A DNA stretch of 64,000 bases from Hordeum vulgare subsp. vulgare (GCF_904849725.1 NC_058520.1:397991993-398055992), one strand, 5' to 3'; positions 11,857-25,005 are shown, counted from the first letter of the stretch. The notes: generated from the sequence alone by a model not told the origin. Numbers and translations: made by a program.

Positions 11857-13990
11857 TCCACTGCCTCAAACCTTGATCCCTTCTCTTCTTCATATCCTCA
11901 GTAACAGGATGAGAAGCATTGTGCAATGGCAAATGAGACCATAGTTTGATCAGCCATGGTGCATCTCCTTCTTCCTTTGCAGCAAACTCTCTAGATGCAG
12001 AGCCTTTGTTCTTCACTGCTGCAAGTATATCCTTTGTAGTTCTCTTGGGAGCTACCGACTTCTTAGGAGAACAAGGCTTGGGTGCATACTTCGTTGGCAT
12101 AGCATCATCCATGAGCTTCTTCTTTTTAGCAGGAGGGACATCAGCTGGAATATCTTCCACCTCATCATCAACATCTTCTGGGGAATAACATCTTCTAGGA
12201 TAAAATCAACATTTTATTCATCTGAATTGATATTCTTGTTGGACCTGGTAGCTGCCTTGGGAAAACCATGGGAGCTAGGTGTACGTGGGTCAAAAGCTGT
12301 TCTCTCTTGACTATTGATGAATCCATGTCAGCACTGGGCTAACTAAAGTAGTTCTAACTATGCTTTGTTCCTGATAGACTATCACACATCCAAGTAGACA
12401 AGCAGACCCTGTGAAAAGAATTAGAGGAGCAGGAATGGATGAGCATCACAAAAATCTGAAGTTTTTGAAAGTTATGTAGTCTACAAAAACTATGTTTAAC
12501 TTTCTGCAAAAAGAAACATCGGTTCCACCGAGACAAATTTTTTGAAGCCATCGAGAGAGACATTCTCTTTAACAGAAACTTGCCAACACTTTTCGGTTTC
12601 ACCGAAAAGGGACACTCGGTTCCACCTATAATGTTTTGAGTTGCCCTTAAACCAAAATCAGCAAGACTAACTTTTCTGACTCGGTGACACCTTGATTCGG
12701 TTTTGCGGACGCCTAACCCTAAGTTCTTCTTCGTTCTCTAATCTACGGGAATAATCTTCTGGATAGAGTCATTGCAATCGTGGATAGAATTCATCAAAGC
12801 CTATTTGCGCATGAATCGGTGATGGGAGCGCAAAGAGGTGCCGGATCCATATGCTAGCTTGGTGAGGGATCTACTATGGCGATGACGACAGTGAAGATTT
12901 CCGTAGACGGTGAAGACTCCGATGGAGTGGGCGCACGGGAGAAATTTGAAGAAGTCCTCAGGACGAGGGAACGATAGTGAGGAGGTGAGGGATGCAAAGT
13001 TTGAAGGAGTAATTTGAAACGTCGGGTCCGCGGACTATATATAACCCTTGGCTATCAGTGACACCGAGTTGGAATTTTTGGTGCCGCCGAGTTCCTTAAC
13101 TGCCACTTGACAGTGAAACTGGATGAGGCTGAAAAGAACAAATGAGTGGTGCCGAGAATGAAAAACCTTATCAAACCTAGGCTTCGGTGTGGCCAAGTTT
13201 TTGAGGTTGGTCACACTGAGTTGCTTTTGGGAGGTTTTGGATGTGAGCCCTTGTTGAGACGGATCTCCGAGTGGTCCACACAGAGTGTCCCTAAAGTGCT
13301 TGCTCAAATTTTGCGATGTAGCATTAATTGAATTTGAGACGATAAAACATAGATATCTAGAGAGAGGTACTTAGGCATTTTTGTATATCCAATTGACCAA
13401 ATAAAAATAGAAAGCCAAATAACAACAATTGGATGTCCTAGAATGAGCAAAATATGCATACCAACCTGCTCACACTATAAGATGTCAAATAAAACAGGGT
13501 GAACATGCGCAAACACTCTATTATCTACCAAGCACTTTATCGATGAGGAAGTCATCTATATATGTGTATATTGACTTAGGAGCCAAGCAAGAATACTTGA
13601 TCATAAGTCATACTCATCTTTAAGCATAGGTGCGGTGACCACTTTTACATAAAGCTTTCAATGTGTTCACATATTTAAGAGATGCTTATACTCAATTCTT
13701 AGACTAAAGATCCCCCTTGATGTGACATCCCCCCTAAGAGGGATAAACTAACCTTGGGTGTTGTCGTAGAAGACTTCTTGTAGGTGTAGTAGCGGTGGAT
13801 GCTCATTGTTTATGAAGATCATCTTGAGTTGGGAGCAATGCTTGTTGTTTCTTACTCTTCTCACCTACATGGGTTAGTCCCAAAGCACATGGAACATATG
13901 CACGGATATATATGGACATGGAATGAAATGCATGTGATATGATGTCCAAATATACATTAATTACCTTATCCATTGCTTACTGCTACTGCG
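11857..13990 (-). other. Unresolved TE sequence, possibly 3' part of a SIRE-like Copia element
   Basis: It contains a minus-strand frame at 12190-11900 coding a Lys/Pro-rich stretch (PPAKKKKLMDDAMP...), and several CGGTTCCACCGAG/GGTGACACCGAG phrases like those in the SIRE LTR at 47489-49001. No pol motif is present. In minus orientation this position would fit the region between pol and 3' LTR of the SIRE element whose gag lies at 16207-16444 and 46210-47435. This assignment rests on style and position only. Confidence 0.35.
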
Positions 13991-14001
13991 ACAACAGACC
14001 T

Positions 14002-14019
14002 TCCCTGGCAACGGTGCCA
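14002..14019 (-). other. Primer binding site of an Athila-like element
   Basis: The minus strand reads TGGCACCGTTGCCAGGGA. It differs at two positions from the site of the complete Athila-like element (29068-29085), with the same 10-11 nt spacing to the LTR end. It marks the LTR to its right as a 5' LTR, although almost no internal region remains to its left. Confidence 0.7.
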
Positions 14020-14029
14020 GGAATCCTTC

Positions 14030-15354
14030 TGCTACGGGCTACGCCTATAGGGACTTCCTTGGCAAATATGCAAAGGATTTCCCCGCGGCCTTGGAGCCTT
14101 GCGTTGGTGTTCCCTTGAAGAGGAAAGGGTGATGTAGCACAGCGGCGGTAAGTATTTCCCTCAGTTTGAGAACCAAGGTATCGGTCCAGTAGGAGGATCG
14201 TGTCAAGTCACAAGTACCTGCACAAACACAAAGAGCTTGCACCCAACGCTATGAAGGGGTTGTCAATCCCTTATAGATTGTTTGCAAAGTGAGAACTGAA
14301 AGCAAAGAGTAAACAAAGCAAAGTAAAAGTGAAAGTGGAGATGATTGTTGTGAATAGACCCGGGGGCCGTAGTGTTCACTAGTGGCTTCTCTCATGAAAG
14401 AAAGTAGACGGTGGGTGAACGAATTACTGTCGAGCAATTGATAGAACCGCGCAAAGTCGTGACGTTATCTATGGCAATGATTATATCTATAGGCATCACG
14501 TCCAAAACAAGTAGACCGATACTTTCTGCATCTACTACTATTACTCCACATGTCGACCGCTATCCAGCATGCATCTAGTGTATTAAGTTCAAAAGAACAG
14601 AGTAACGCCTTAAGCAAGATGACATGATGTAGATGGACAATCTCAAATCTATGATGAAATCCCATCTTGTTACCCTTGATGGAACAAGATGATGCGTGCC
14701 TTGCTGCCCCTTCTGTCACTCGGAAAGGTCACCGCATGGTATGAACCCAAAACCAAGCACTTCTCCCATTGCAAGAATCATAGATCTAGTTGGCCAAATA
14801 GAACCCAAGACTCGGAGAGACTTACAAGGATATCAAATCATGCATATAAGAAATCAGCAAAGACTCAAATATAAATCATAGATAATCATATCACAAATCC
14901 ACAATTCATCGGATCTCGACAAACACACCGCCAAAGAGGATTACATCGGATAGATCTCCATGAAGATCATGGAGAACTTTGTATTGAAGATCCAAGAGAG
15001 AGAAGAAGCCATCTACCTACTAACTACGGACCCATAGGTCTGAAGTGGACTACTCACGAGTCATTGGAGAGGCGATGATGTTGATGTAGAAGCCCTCCAA
15101 CTCCAAAGTCCCCTCCGGCAGGGCACCGGGAAGGGTCTCCAGATGAGATTTCGCGGAAACGGAAGCTTGTGGCGGCAGAAAAGTGTTTTCGTGGATGCCC
15201 TGTTTTTTCTGCAATTTTAGGGAATTTATAGGCCAAAGAGCTAGGGCAGGGGAGTGCCAGGGAGGCCACAAGCCTGGTTGCCGCGGGCCCCCTGGCCGCG
15301 GCAACAGGGCTTGTGGGCTCCCTGTGGGCCCCCTGCCTTGGCCCTCAAGTCCCC
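14030..15354 (-). repeat. 5' LTR of an Athila-like Gypsy element, truncated
   Basis: It is collinear with the LTRs at 23517-25005 and 29097-30607 (shared blocks such as GTTCCCTTGAAGAGGAAAGGG, CACCCAACGCTATGAAGGGG and CAATTCATCGGATCTCGACA). The outer end with the GAGACGTATCA terminus is missing; around 15354 the sequence switches to BARE LTR. The first 80 bp next to the primer binding site carry extra sequence absent from the other copies. Confidence 0.8.
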
Positions 15355-16206
15355 CGATCTATAGGATGGTTTCATTTGGTTACCGGAAAGTTTCAGGCAA
15401 TTCCGGCAGTGTACCGGGAGTGACGAAAGGGTTCCGGGAGTTCATCGGGAGGGTGCACCCACCCGGGAGTGAGCCAAGAGCATAGGGTGGCGCCACAAGT
15501 CCCTAGTGGGCTGGTGGAGTCAGCCCAAGGGGCCCATGGCGCCACATAAGAAAATACCAAAGAAAAGAAAAAGGAAAAAGGAAAAGGGGTAGCTGGGAAT
15601 GAAGGAGTGGACTCGTTCCCCCAAACCTAATTGGGATGGGAGTCCACCTCCCCCTTCGCCGACGCACCCCTTGAGGGCTTAGCCCTCAAGTCAAGCCTCC
15701 TCCCCCTCCCTCCTATATATAGTGTACTTTTAGGGCTGATTTGGGACAACTTTTGCCACGTGCATGTCAACCCTAAATCACATAGTTCCACCTCTATATC
15801 GGATTTCTGTGAAGCTCGGGCGGAGCCTTGCAGGAGTAGATCATCACCACCACCGGAGCGTCGTCACGCTGCCGGAGAACTCATCTACTTCTCCGTCTTG
15901 CTTGCTGGATCAAGAAGGCCGAGATCAGTGTCGAGCTGTACGTGTGCTGAACGTGGAGGTGCCGTCTGTTCGGCACTAGATCGGAACGGATTATGGGACG
16001 GATCACGGGACGGTTCGTGGGACGGTCGTGGGGCGGATCGAGGGACATGAAGACGTTCCACTACATCAACAGTGTTTCTTAATGCTTCCTGCTGTGCGAT
16101 CTACAAGGGTACGTAGATCCAAATCTCCTCTCGTAGATGGACATCACCAAGATAGGTCTTCGTGTGCGTTGGAAAAGTTTTGTTTCCCATGCAACGTTCC
16201 CCAACA
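15355..16206 (+). repeat. BARE/WIS/Angela LTR fragment (3' half)
   Basis: It starts abruptly at about 15355 with the TACCGGAAAGTTTC / GTGTACCGGGAGTG segment of BARE LTRs and ends with CATGCAACGTTCCCCAACA at 16206. The plus orientation is opposite to the Athila LTR it is fused to. The 5' half is absent. Confidence 0.85.
15714..15721 (+). promoter_or_regulatory. TATA box in BARE LTR fragment
   Basis: The TATATATA run is equivalent in position to those in the other two BARE LTRs of this window. Only the downstream half of the LTR remains. Confidence 0.5.
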
Positions 16207-16444
16207 TCGTTCTTGCAATCTCTCTATGATCTTCTAGATTAGTTTCATGAGCTAACTTAAGAGTGTTCAATTCTTTCGTTATTTGTTCAATCTCTTTGTT
16301 AGCATCATCATTCGACTTCTCTTGACTAGCATCATTATTATCAAGTTCATTTTAAATGTTATCACTAGTCTTATCAAACAGAAAGTCATAATCTCCTAAA
16401 CAAGTCATCCTCCTCACTATCAAAGTCAAAATACTTGGGGATAC
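16207..16444 (-). pseudogene. SIRE/Maximus-type gag fragment (middle part)
   Basis: The minus strand encodes an acidic block (YFDFDSEEDDL-like, in a shifted frame) followed by KEIEQITKELNTLKLAHETN, a coiled-coil segment typical of SIRE-lineage gag. It is the continuation of the gag that ends at 46210: the two are separated by the Gypsy composite and share the target duplication GATAC (16440-16444 and 46210-46214). A TAA and at least one small frameshift break it. The left side is cut by the BARE LTR end at 16206. Confidence 0.8.
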
Positions 16445-19400
16445 TATGGGGACCCCGACTTACGAGTCGAGATCGCCGAATGAACGTGCTCAGTGATCCC
16501 AGAGATCAATCCTTACCGAACACACAAATACTGAATATTAAGAGTCTTACATCCAAATACCGACTTATTACATCACGCGACCGAATGGTCAAGTTCACGA
16601 GGTAGGGCCTATAAGGCCAAATCACACTGATACAACTAGTAGAAGAAATCTTAGGCCTAAGTGGGTGCCCATGCCATCAGCCAACACCAACAGGCATTCT
16701 GACTGGGAAGCGTCCTAGTTCGCAGGGGCGTCTCCGAAGATGTACTCATCTCCAAACTCCGGTCATTTCATGTTTGGTCAATAATATAACCAGTGGCAAG
16801 CCAATGAGTACTTTTGAATGTACTCGCAAATAGCCCATGATATGAACAATGCAAGTGAAGGATAACAATAATATGCGTCTTTGGTGGACAACATCTTGTT
16901 GTAATAAACATGATCATGAGTATGCAACACAAGTTAAATATTACTTTGAAGAACAGGTTACAAATATCAATACATCTGCCAAGGGCTGAACACTCCGGGT
17001 TCACCCTATATGCCAAGTCATCAACCTTGGTCATATAAACTGTTTATTATAACACCATGTTACCACATTCTCACACACATTTGGTTTATGCGAAAACGAC
17101 TGGACGTAGTTTAAGTAGGATTACCCAACTGTCCTTGATCGTGGACACGGCTATTCGAATAGTTTTATGATCTACAGAGGTAGTACGTTGGACCCAGGAG
17201 ATCCGATAAACTTCTGTGTCATCCACGACTCGCGGTATGTAACATACCCAAGGTAATACCCGATCAATGCCTTTACACTAACGATACTAGACAGAGAGGT
17301 CCACTCGATTGGTACCCAGCCCACATGTTGTACGTCTTACGTGCACCGACTCTGGACAGAACTAACCATGCTGGGACCAAGGGTGTGCTTGGAACATGTA
17401 AAAATAGCATAGTCGCCCTACCTGGCACGACCCCATCACGAGAGTGACCACATATCACTCCTGCCACAAGTAATGTGGCTCTTTGCTAGCACCGACCAGA
17501 GTAATCAACACAGCCCCGTCCCATAAGGGGTAACGTGGTTGTACATGTAAGGTTGGTATGGTCGCCACATCATAAATCTATTGCCATTTCCGAAACCATA
17601 CTCATTCAAAATACCCGGTAAACCACTTCACCAAAAGTGGCCACCTAACTCATCATCACCCTCGGGCATTAGTGGCACCCGACGGGGTTTTCATAAACCT
17701 TTGATTTATACCAACAACATGCTCATGCTAATACTATTCTAACTTTACTTGTCAACATGATATTAGCATGACCCTCATAGGTGGTAGGATGAAGCTCAAT
17801 GCATGTGCTCCGGAGGAGCCATCGGTAACATCACTTCAATGATTTACCGGCACTTATGATCATATGCAATAGAAATATTTGCTACACTATTATTCATCAT
17901 ATCATATACTCAGACATGGTCAAAGGGCTGCTTGCCTTGGTCAGCTAGGTATCCGGGGTCTTCGAGGTCTTCGGCTCCAATTCCTTCGTCACACGGGCTT
18001 TCTATCGTCATATAAAGATACAATAATAAGTAGCTCACTCTCAAGCAGATCACAAAGTCATTTTAAAAATGTTGGTTATTTCTGATAAATCCAGGTTGTT
18101 ATTTTAAAAATATTTGCTTCTATTTTTAATGAAGGAATATTTTTAAAATCAACCTAACAGAAGAAAAACTATTCCAAATTAATCCTTTTTATTATTATAA
18201 AATAGAATAGTTGTTGCAAAAATTCAACCAATGGTTCTATTAAATACTACACATTTTTAGAAGTATAACAGTGGAAAATTTATATTGTTACACTGGTTAA
18301 ATCTTTTTATAAAAATCATTAAAACTCAGGTATTAAATAAAAAAGAAAAAGGTACAGACCTTGTCCTGGCTTGGCCTGGGACTGGGCCGGCCCAAAGGCC
18401 AGCCAACTAGCCCGCCCAGGCGCGCGCCGTCAGGTTTGAACCTGATGCGCGGGCCCCTGCGGTCAGTGGCTGTGGGCAGCGAGGGAGAGAGAGATGGGCC
18501 ACCGACAGGTGGGGCACACGTGTTGGGGTTGTCTGCTACCTCTGGCCACAGAGGAGGAGGAGCACGCCGGCGTGGCTACCGACGTCCTCGGGCCCTAACG
18601 ACGACGGGAATGGATCCGGCTCGTCGTCGCCTACATGATGGTGGTCGAGACAACGTCGGAGGGGCTCAGGTTCACCGGCGACGAGGTAGCCGCGGCGAAG
18701 GGGTTTCGGGCGAAGGTGGAGGTGGTAGCTAGGGGTACGGATTTGCTCGGGAAAGAGGGGGAAACATTCCTGGTATCACAGGGAGTGGTTTGGTGGGCAG
18801 AGGGACGCAGGAGCCGACGTGTAGCCAGAGATCGACCGGAGCTCCGAGGCGGAGGGCCCTCGGTCGATCTCGAGCACCGGGGCTCTGCTGGCTTACTAGG
18901 GTGGCTAGGGAGGTGACAGAGGTTGTTGCGATTAGGACTGAGGGGTGCTGGAGCGAGGCGGAAGGCTATAAATAGGCCCGCGACAGTGAGTCGACTCGGG
19001 AGCACGGTGATTCACCATGGCGCACATGGGGGTGCAGAGAGGAGCTGGGGTCGAAACCACGGGCTCAGGACGTGGCTTTGGACTGCCAGGACTCACTTCG
19101 AGGAAGGGAGAGAGAGGAGAGACGAGCATCAGTGGACGCAAATCTCTGGCCGGTTCTGGTGCATGCTGGCACGCAACACACCAGCTCTTAGCGCGGGGAG
19201 GAGGGGCCCTGATGGTCGCCTGATGCAGAGCGGCTGTCGCGGAAGAGGTTAGACACTTCGGGGGAGGCTGGAACTGGCCTAGAGCATCGCCCCCACCTCG
19301 GTGGCTCCCTGTAGCGCACCCAGAGCGCAGCTTTGGCATGCCACGGCATGCTAGCGCGCCCTGGGGTGCCTTGGACGTGTCTAGGATGTCCTGGGCACTG

Positions 19401-20615
19401 GCTGAGAGATTCCTAGCCGTTGAAGACCCGTGGGAGCTTCGGCTGGTCAAGGGGGACAAGGAAAACAGGTGCTGTCAGCCTTGAGTTGAAGCTTAGATTG
19501 GGGATTTTGGCATTTCTAATTTGAACGAGAGAGAGGCCAGTTGACTGGGCTTGGCATTGATGCTGGCCACCTAATCTGAGAGTTTGGGAGAAAGGGTTGG
19601 GCTTTAGCTGAGGTTAGGAGGGGTTTTACCCATCTGTCAGAAGGTGCTCGATAGTGGTTTGGGGTGGTTGCACCCCACCACTGGTTCTGCAACTTAACAG
19701 GATTGGATTTGGTGCTAAAACAAGGGATTTCACCAAGTTTGAGCTCCATTGTAGAAGTTTAGCTTTGTAAACTTGAAAACTGCACCAAATGACCAGATCT
19801 GTTCCTTCCAAAGAGAGTGTGGGCAAATTAAGTCCCACAAATCCCATTTTTGGTATGGAGCCCTCATTTGAGGTATTAGGCACTCCTTCAAAGTTTCAAC
19901 TCCATTGGACAAACTTTGCTATGTAGAGTTGCTCTAACTTCAATCTCGAGAGAAGGGGTTTTGCAACTACTTGGTGTCCTTAATCACCTTGGATCAAGGT
20001 GAAATTTTATATGGGCACCAAATATGGCTTAGGGATACCACCGGAATTTTCTAGGAATTTATTGAGAATATTTTCTTTGGAAATATTTCAAAAGGTCAAA
20101 ACAGAGAGAAAGGGTTTTCAGGGTTTTATTCAAATACTAATAATATAAATAGGGGTTGGAAATCTTATGTATGGATAATATATGTCCTTTTGATCATCTC
20201 CAAATTTTATCAGATTTTTCTATGGCAGAAAGGTATTTTTCCATATAGGAATATCATTTCTGGCATCAAAAATGGATATGCAATTAAATTAGAAAAATAA
20301 TTCACAAAACAATTATTTTGTGTTTTTGGTGCACTAAAATGGTGCTAGAACCAGATCACCAACTTTGGCTAAGAACACTTCTTGGCATCAAGGACTTGTA
20401 GTGCAATCCCAAAGCAAGGTTTTACTTTAACTAGAAATAACAAAATGGGTTTTGAAAATAATTAAGCAATGAGAAATGTGGTTTGTGATATCACATGATC
20501 AAGCATACAAGCATACAATGACATTAATGGCACTCACAACATTAGTTTTGAAAAAGTTTTAATAAAGTCAAATTTTTGAATTATAAAAAAATGGTAGTGA
20601 AAACAGGGTGTGACA
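16445..20615 (-). repeat. 3' LTR of the Gypsy composite (4171 bp)
   Basis: It pairs with 35267-39313 plus 44442-44570 (about 4176 bp). Minus-strand start is TGTCACACCCTG; the end is ...CGGGGTCCCCATA, where the final CA has become TA. A GC-rich block (about 18360-19330) holds many overlapping open frames on both strands that show no protein family and are best read as composition artefacts. AT-rich sequence lies at 18060-18350 and 20080-20600. Confidence 0.9.
18967..18974 (-). promoter_or_regulatory. TATA-like box in Gypsy 3' LTR
   Basis: TATTTATA (minus strand) in the context GGCCTATTTATAGCC sits at the edge of the GC-rich block. The other LTR has TATATATA at the matching place (37789-37796), which supports a core promoter role. 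Confidence 0.5.
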
Positions 20616-20655
20616 GACCTATCCCGTCACAAGAATCTCGTCCCCGAGATTCCTA

Positions 20656-23516
20656 AGCTAGGTGCTAAAAAGGTACGGAAACTCAGATCAAAGATAGTCT
20701 TCACGTTCCCATGTTGTTTCTGCTTCACTATGGTTGCTCCACCGAACCTTGAAATACTTGATGAGGCGGCTTCTGGTGCAACGCTCTGCTTTATCCAGGA
20801 TGCAGATCGGCTTTTCGCGGTAAGTGAGATGTGGCTGAAGGTCGATGTCCTGATGGTCAATGTCCTTGTAAAGATCGAAACGGTTTTGCGCTTGAAGACA
20901 CTTCCGAAGTTGTGACACTTGGAAGACAGTGTGCACACCCGAAAGTTCCGGAGGTAGCTCCAACTAGTAAGCAACTTCTCCACGGCTTGCCGTGATCTTA
21001 AAATGTCCAATGAATCTTGGAGCAAGTTTCCCTTTAACGTGGAAATGCTCCGTTCGTTTGAGAGGTGTGACACGGAGGTACACCTGGTCTTCAAGGTTAA
21101 ACTCCAATTCTCTGTGGTGAGAATCCGCATAGCTCTTTTGTCGCGACTTGGCTGCCTTTAGGCTTTCTCGAACAAGCTGCACCTTATCTTCTGCTTCTTG
21201 CAGAACTTCCGGCCCAAAAATCAACCCTTCACCAGTTTCGGAGCAGTTGAGAGGGGTGCGGCACTTCCGTCCGTACAACACTTCAGTTGGGGCCATCTGG
21301 AGACTGGACTGGTAGCTATTGTTGTATGACAACTCAGCGAACGACAGACAGTCTTCCCATTTGGCACCATGTGCCAAGACACAAGCATGGAGCATATCTT
21401 CGAGTATCTGATTTACTCTCTCCGTCTAGCCGCCTGTTTGCGGGAGGAACGCGGTGCTGAAAGAGAGTTTGGTTCCGAGAGCTTCTAGGAACTTCTTCCA
21501 GAATCTTGAAGTGAACTGCGTGCCTCGGTCAGCTACAATCTCCTTGGGAACTTCGTGAAGGCTCACAATACGCTCAATATAGAGGCTAGCCAACTTGTCG
21601 CCCCCATAGGTGGTGCTGACCGGGATGAAGTGAGACACCTTGGTCAGATGGTCGACGATGACCCATATAGAGTCATGGCCTCTGCTAGACCTTGGTAAGC
21701 CGGTAACGAAGTCCATGCCTACTTTGTCCCACTTCCATTCTGGCACCTCGAGAGGTTGTAGCAGTCTAGCAAGTCGCTGATGCTCAGCCTTGACCCACTG
21801 GCACACATCGCACTTGGCAACCTAAGACGCTATTTCCCTCGTCATGCCATGCCACCAGAATTTTTCTCGGAGATCTTGATACATCTTGGTACCACCAGGG
21901 TGAATAGAGTAGGGTGTATCATGTGCTTCCTGCATGATCAAATCCTTGAGTTCTGCCTTGTTGGGTACGCATAAACATTTCCCAAACCACACTACTCCTT
22001 GTTCATCCAATGAGAATTCTGCGGCCTTGCCTTCTTGGATCTTCTTCTTGATGCATTCAATGCTCTTGGGCCCCTTCTGGGCCTCCTTGATATCACCAGC
22101 CAGTGTTGGTTTGACTTCAAGGTTAGCTAGGAATCCTGATTCCACTAGCTCCAACCCGAAGTTCTCCATTTCTTCATATAAGGCGAGTAGCCTTTCCTTG
22201 AGCATAGCGTTCAAGGTGCTGGTCTTCCTGCTTAAGGTATCAGCCACTACATTGGCCTTACCAGGGTGATGTTGAATGCTGAGGTCGTAATCTTTGATTA
22301 ACTCCAACCATCTTCGTTGCCTCATATTCAATTCCCTTTGAGTGAAGATATACTTCACACTTTTGTGGTCAGTGTATATTTCAGATTGCTTCCCCAGAAG
22401 GTAATGTCTCCATGTCTTTAGAGCATGCACTGCAACTGCCAATTCGAGATCATGGGTGGCATAATTCTCCTCATGCGGTCATAGCTGCCGTGACAGATAT
22501 GCCACGACTCTGCCGTCTTGCATTAGGACTCCACCGAGCCCGGTTCTGGATGCATCACAATATATCCCAAAATCCTTGCTGATATCTGGAGTAGCCAATA
22601 CTGCGGCGGTAGTTAATCTATTCTTCAACTCTTGGAAGCTTGCTTCACACTCTGACATCCATTCAAACTTCTTGCCTTTATTCAAGAGCTGAGTCATGGG
22701 TCGAGCGATGCGGGAGAATCCTTCTACGAACTTGCGGTAGTATCTTGCGAGCCCGAGGAAGCTCCTGACTTCCTTCACATCAATTGGCGACTCCCAGTTG
22801 GTTACCGTAGTAATCTTGAAGGGATCAACTGCCAATCCACTTGGTGTCATGGTATGACCCAAGAATCTAACTTCGTTCAGTCAGAATTGGCATTTGCTGA
22901 ATTTGGCATAAAGTTGGTGCTCTCGAAGCTTTTCCAACACTAACCTCAAGTGTTGCTCATGCTCTTCTTCGGACTCGGAAAAGATTAATATGTCCTCAAT
23001 AATCACGATGACAAACTTATCCAGGTATTCCATGAAGACCTTGTTCATGAGGTACATGAAGTAAGCTGGGGCATCAGTCAACCCGAAAGACATGATAGTG
23101 CATTCGTATAGACCGTACCGGGTCACGAACGCAGTCTTGGGTATGTCCTCAGGTCGGATCTTGGAGAATACCTTAGCTCCATTTAACTGGTCAATCAAGT
23201 CTACAATCTTGGGGAGTGGATACTTGTTCTTGATCGTGACTTCAATGAGAGAATGGTAATCGATACAGAGTCTGATAGTTCCATCCTTCTTAGACACGAA
23301 CACAACAGGTGACCCCAAGGTGACGCACTCGGACGAATGAACCCTTTCCTGAGTTACTCATCCATCTGCTTCTTCAGCTCCGCTAGCTCTTCGGATTCCA
23401 TCCTGTAAGGCTTCTTATAGATAGGCCTTGACCCCGGGCATGAGCTCAATGATGAAATCGATGTCTCGGTCAGGAGGCATCCCTGGTAGCTCATCAGGAA
23501 CGACGTCCGGGTACTC
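20656..23516 (-). pseudogene. Gypsy pol, C-terminal two thirds: RT, RNase H, integrase, chromodomain-like tail
   Basis: Reading minus: PDVVPDELPGMPPDRDIDF at the start of RT, RT core (23318-22881), RNase H (DASRTGLGGVL..., [10 protein letters not shown]), integrase zinc finger (KCDVCQ), integrase core with MDFVTGLP, VADRGTQF and TERVNQ catalytic blocks, and a C-terminal ILDKAERCTRSRLIKYFKVRW / TTWEREDYLR block like a chromovirus chromodomain. It is dead several times over: frameshifts near 23436 and 23320; stops at about 22880, 22478, 21821, 21425 and 20963 within one otherwise continuous frame; a deletion that fuses FSKI to RPEDI and removes the RT block with the first catalytic Asp; and an altered RT active site (IEDILIF where a DD pair is expected). 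The RT N-terminus continues at 30613 beyond the Athila-like insertion. Confidence 0.9.
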
Positions 23517-25005
23517 TGCTACCTCTTGAGCTTGCGTTGGTTTTTCCCTTGAAGAGGAAAGGGTGATGCAGCACAGTAGCAGTAAGTATTTCCCTCAGTT
23601 TTGAGAACCAAGGTATCAATCTAGTAGGAGAATCAAGCCAAGTGTCGAGAGTACCTGCGCAAACACAAACGAGCTTGCACCCAACGCTATAAAGGGGTTG
23701 TCAATCCCTTCAAGATGGATTGCAAAGTCAGATCTCTAGGCGGAAAGTGCAACGAAGTAAAAGTGTAAGGCTGAAAAATATAATGTCAAGTAGACCCAGG
23801 GGCCATAGTGTTCACTAGAGGCTTATCTCAAAATAGCAAATATTACAGTGGGTGAACAAATTACTTTCGAGCAATCGATAGAACCGCGCAAAGTCATGAT
23901 GATATCTAAGGCAATGATCATACATATAGGCATCACGTCCGAGACAAGTAGACCGATACTTTCTGCATCTACTACTATTACACCACACATCGACCGCTAT
24001 CCAGCATGCATCTAGTGTATTGAGTTCATGACAAATAGAGTAACGCCTTAAGCAAGATGACATGATGTAGAGGGATAAACTCAAACAAATGATGTAAACC
24101 CCATCTTTTTACCCTTGATGGCAACAACACGATGCGTGCCTTGGTACCCCTTCTGCCACGTGGTGACGTTACCGCACAGTATGAACCCAAAACCAAGCAC
24201 TTCTCCCATTGGAAGAATCATAGATCAAGTTGGCCAAACAAAACCCACAACTCGAAGAGAATTACAAGGATATAAAAATCATGCATATAAGAGATCAGAA
24301 GAAACTCAAATAAGATTCATGGATAATCTGATCATAAATCCACAATTCATCGGATCTCGACAAACACACCGCAAAGAAGATTACATCGGATAGATCTCCA
24401 TGAAGATCATGGAGAACTTTGTATTTAAGATCCAAGAGAGAGAGAAGAAGCCATCTAGCTACTAGCTATGGACCCGAAGGTCTATGGTGAACTACTCACG
24501 CATCATCGGAGAGGCAATGGTGTTGATGAAGAAGCCCTCTGTATCCAAATCCACCCTCCGGCAGGGCACCAGGATGTGCCCCAGATGGGATGTTGCGGAC
24601 ACAGAAGCTTGCGACGGCAGAAAAGTATTTTCATGGATCTCTCGCGTAGTTTTGGATTTTTCGGGAATTTATAGGCGGAAGAGGTAGGGCAAACGAGCCA
24701 CAGGGGGCCCTGGCCGCGCCTAGGGGGCCTGTGGCCTCCCCTGGTGGCCTCTGCCTTGGTTCTCACGTCCCCTACGTATCTTCTATTCCGGAAAAAAATC
24801 TTTTCGGAAGTTTTATTCCATTTGGACTCCGTTTAATATTCCCCTCTGAATAGGGTAAAAACACGGAAAAAACAGGAACTGGCACTTGCCACTGAGTTAA
24901 TAAGTTAGTCCCCAAAAAGATAAAAAACGCATACAAAACATCCAAAGTTTGACAATATAATAGCATGGAACCATCAAAAATTATAGATACGTTGGAGACG
25001 TATCA
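23517..25005 (-). repeat. 3' LTR of the non-autonomous Athila-like element (1489 bp)
   Basis: On the minus strand it begins TGATACGTCTCCAACGTATC and ends GCTCAAGAGGTAGCA. Compared with the other LTR it lacks about 22 bp near 24710 and has scattered substitutions, so the insertion is not recent. Confidence 0.92.

Noticed and set aside
11813..12160. Lys/Pro-rich minus-strand frame as a host gene
   Set aside because: It runs into the end of the Tat-type LTR at 11856, has no known domain and lies in TE-derived sequence.
18361..19459. Many overlapping open frames on both strands in the GC-rich LTR block (also 37259-38308 and 41005-42020)
   Set aside because: Lack of stops follows from GC content; frames are not conserved between the two LTRs and no family is recognisable.
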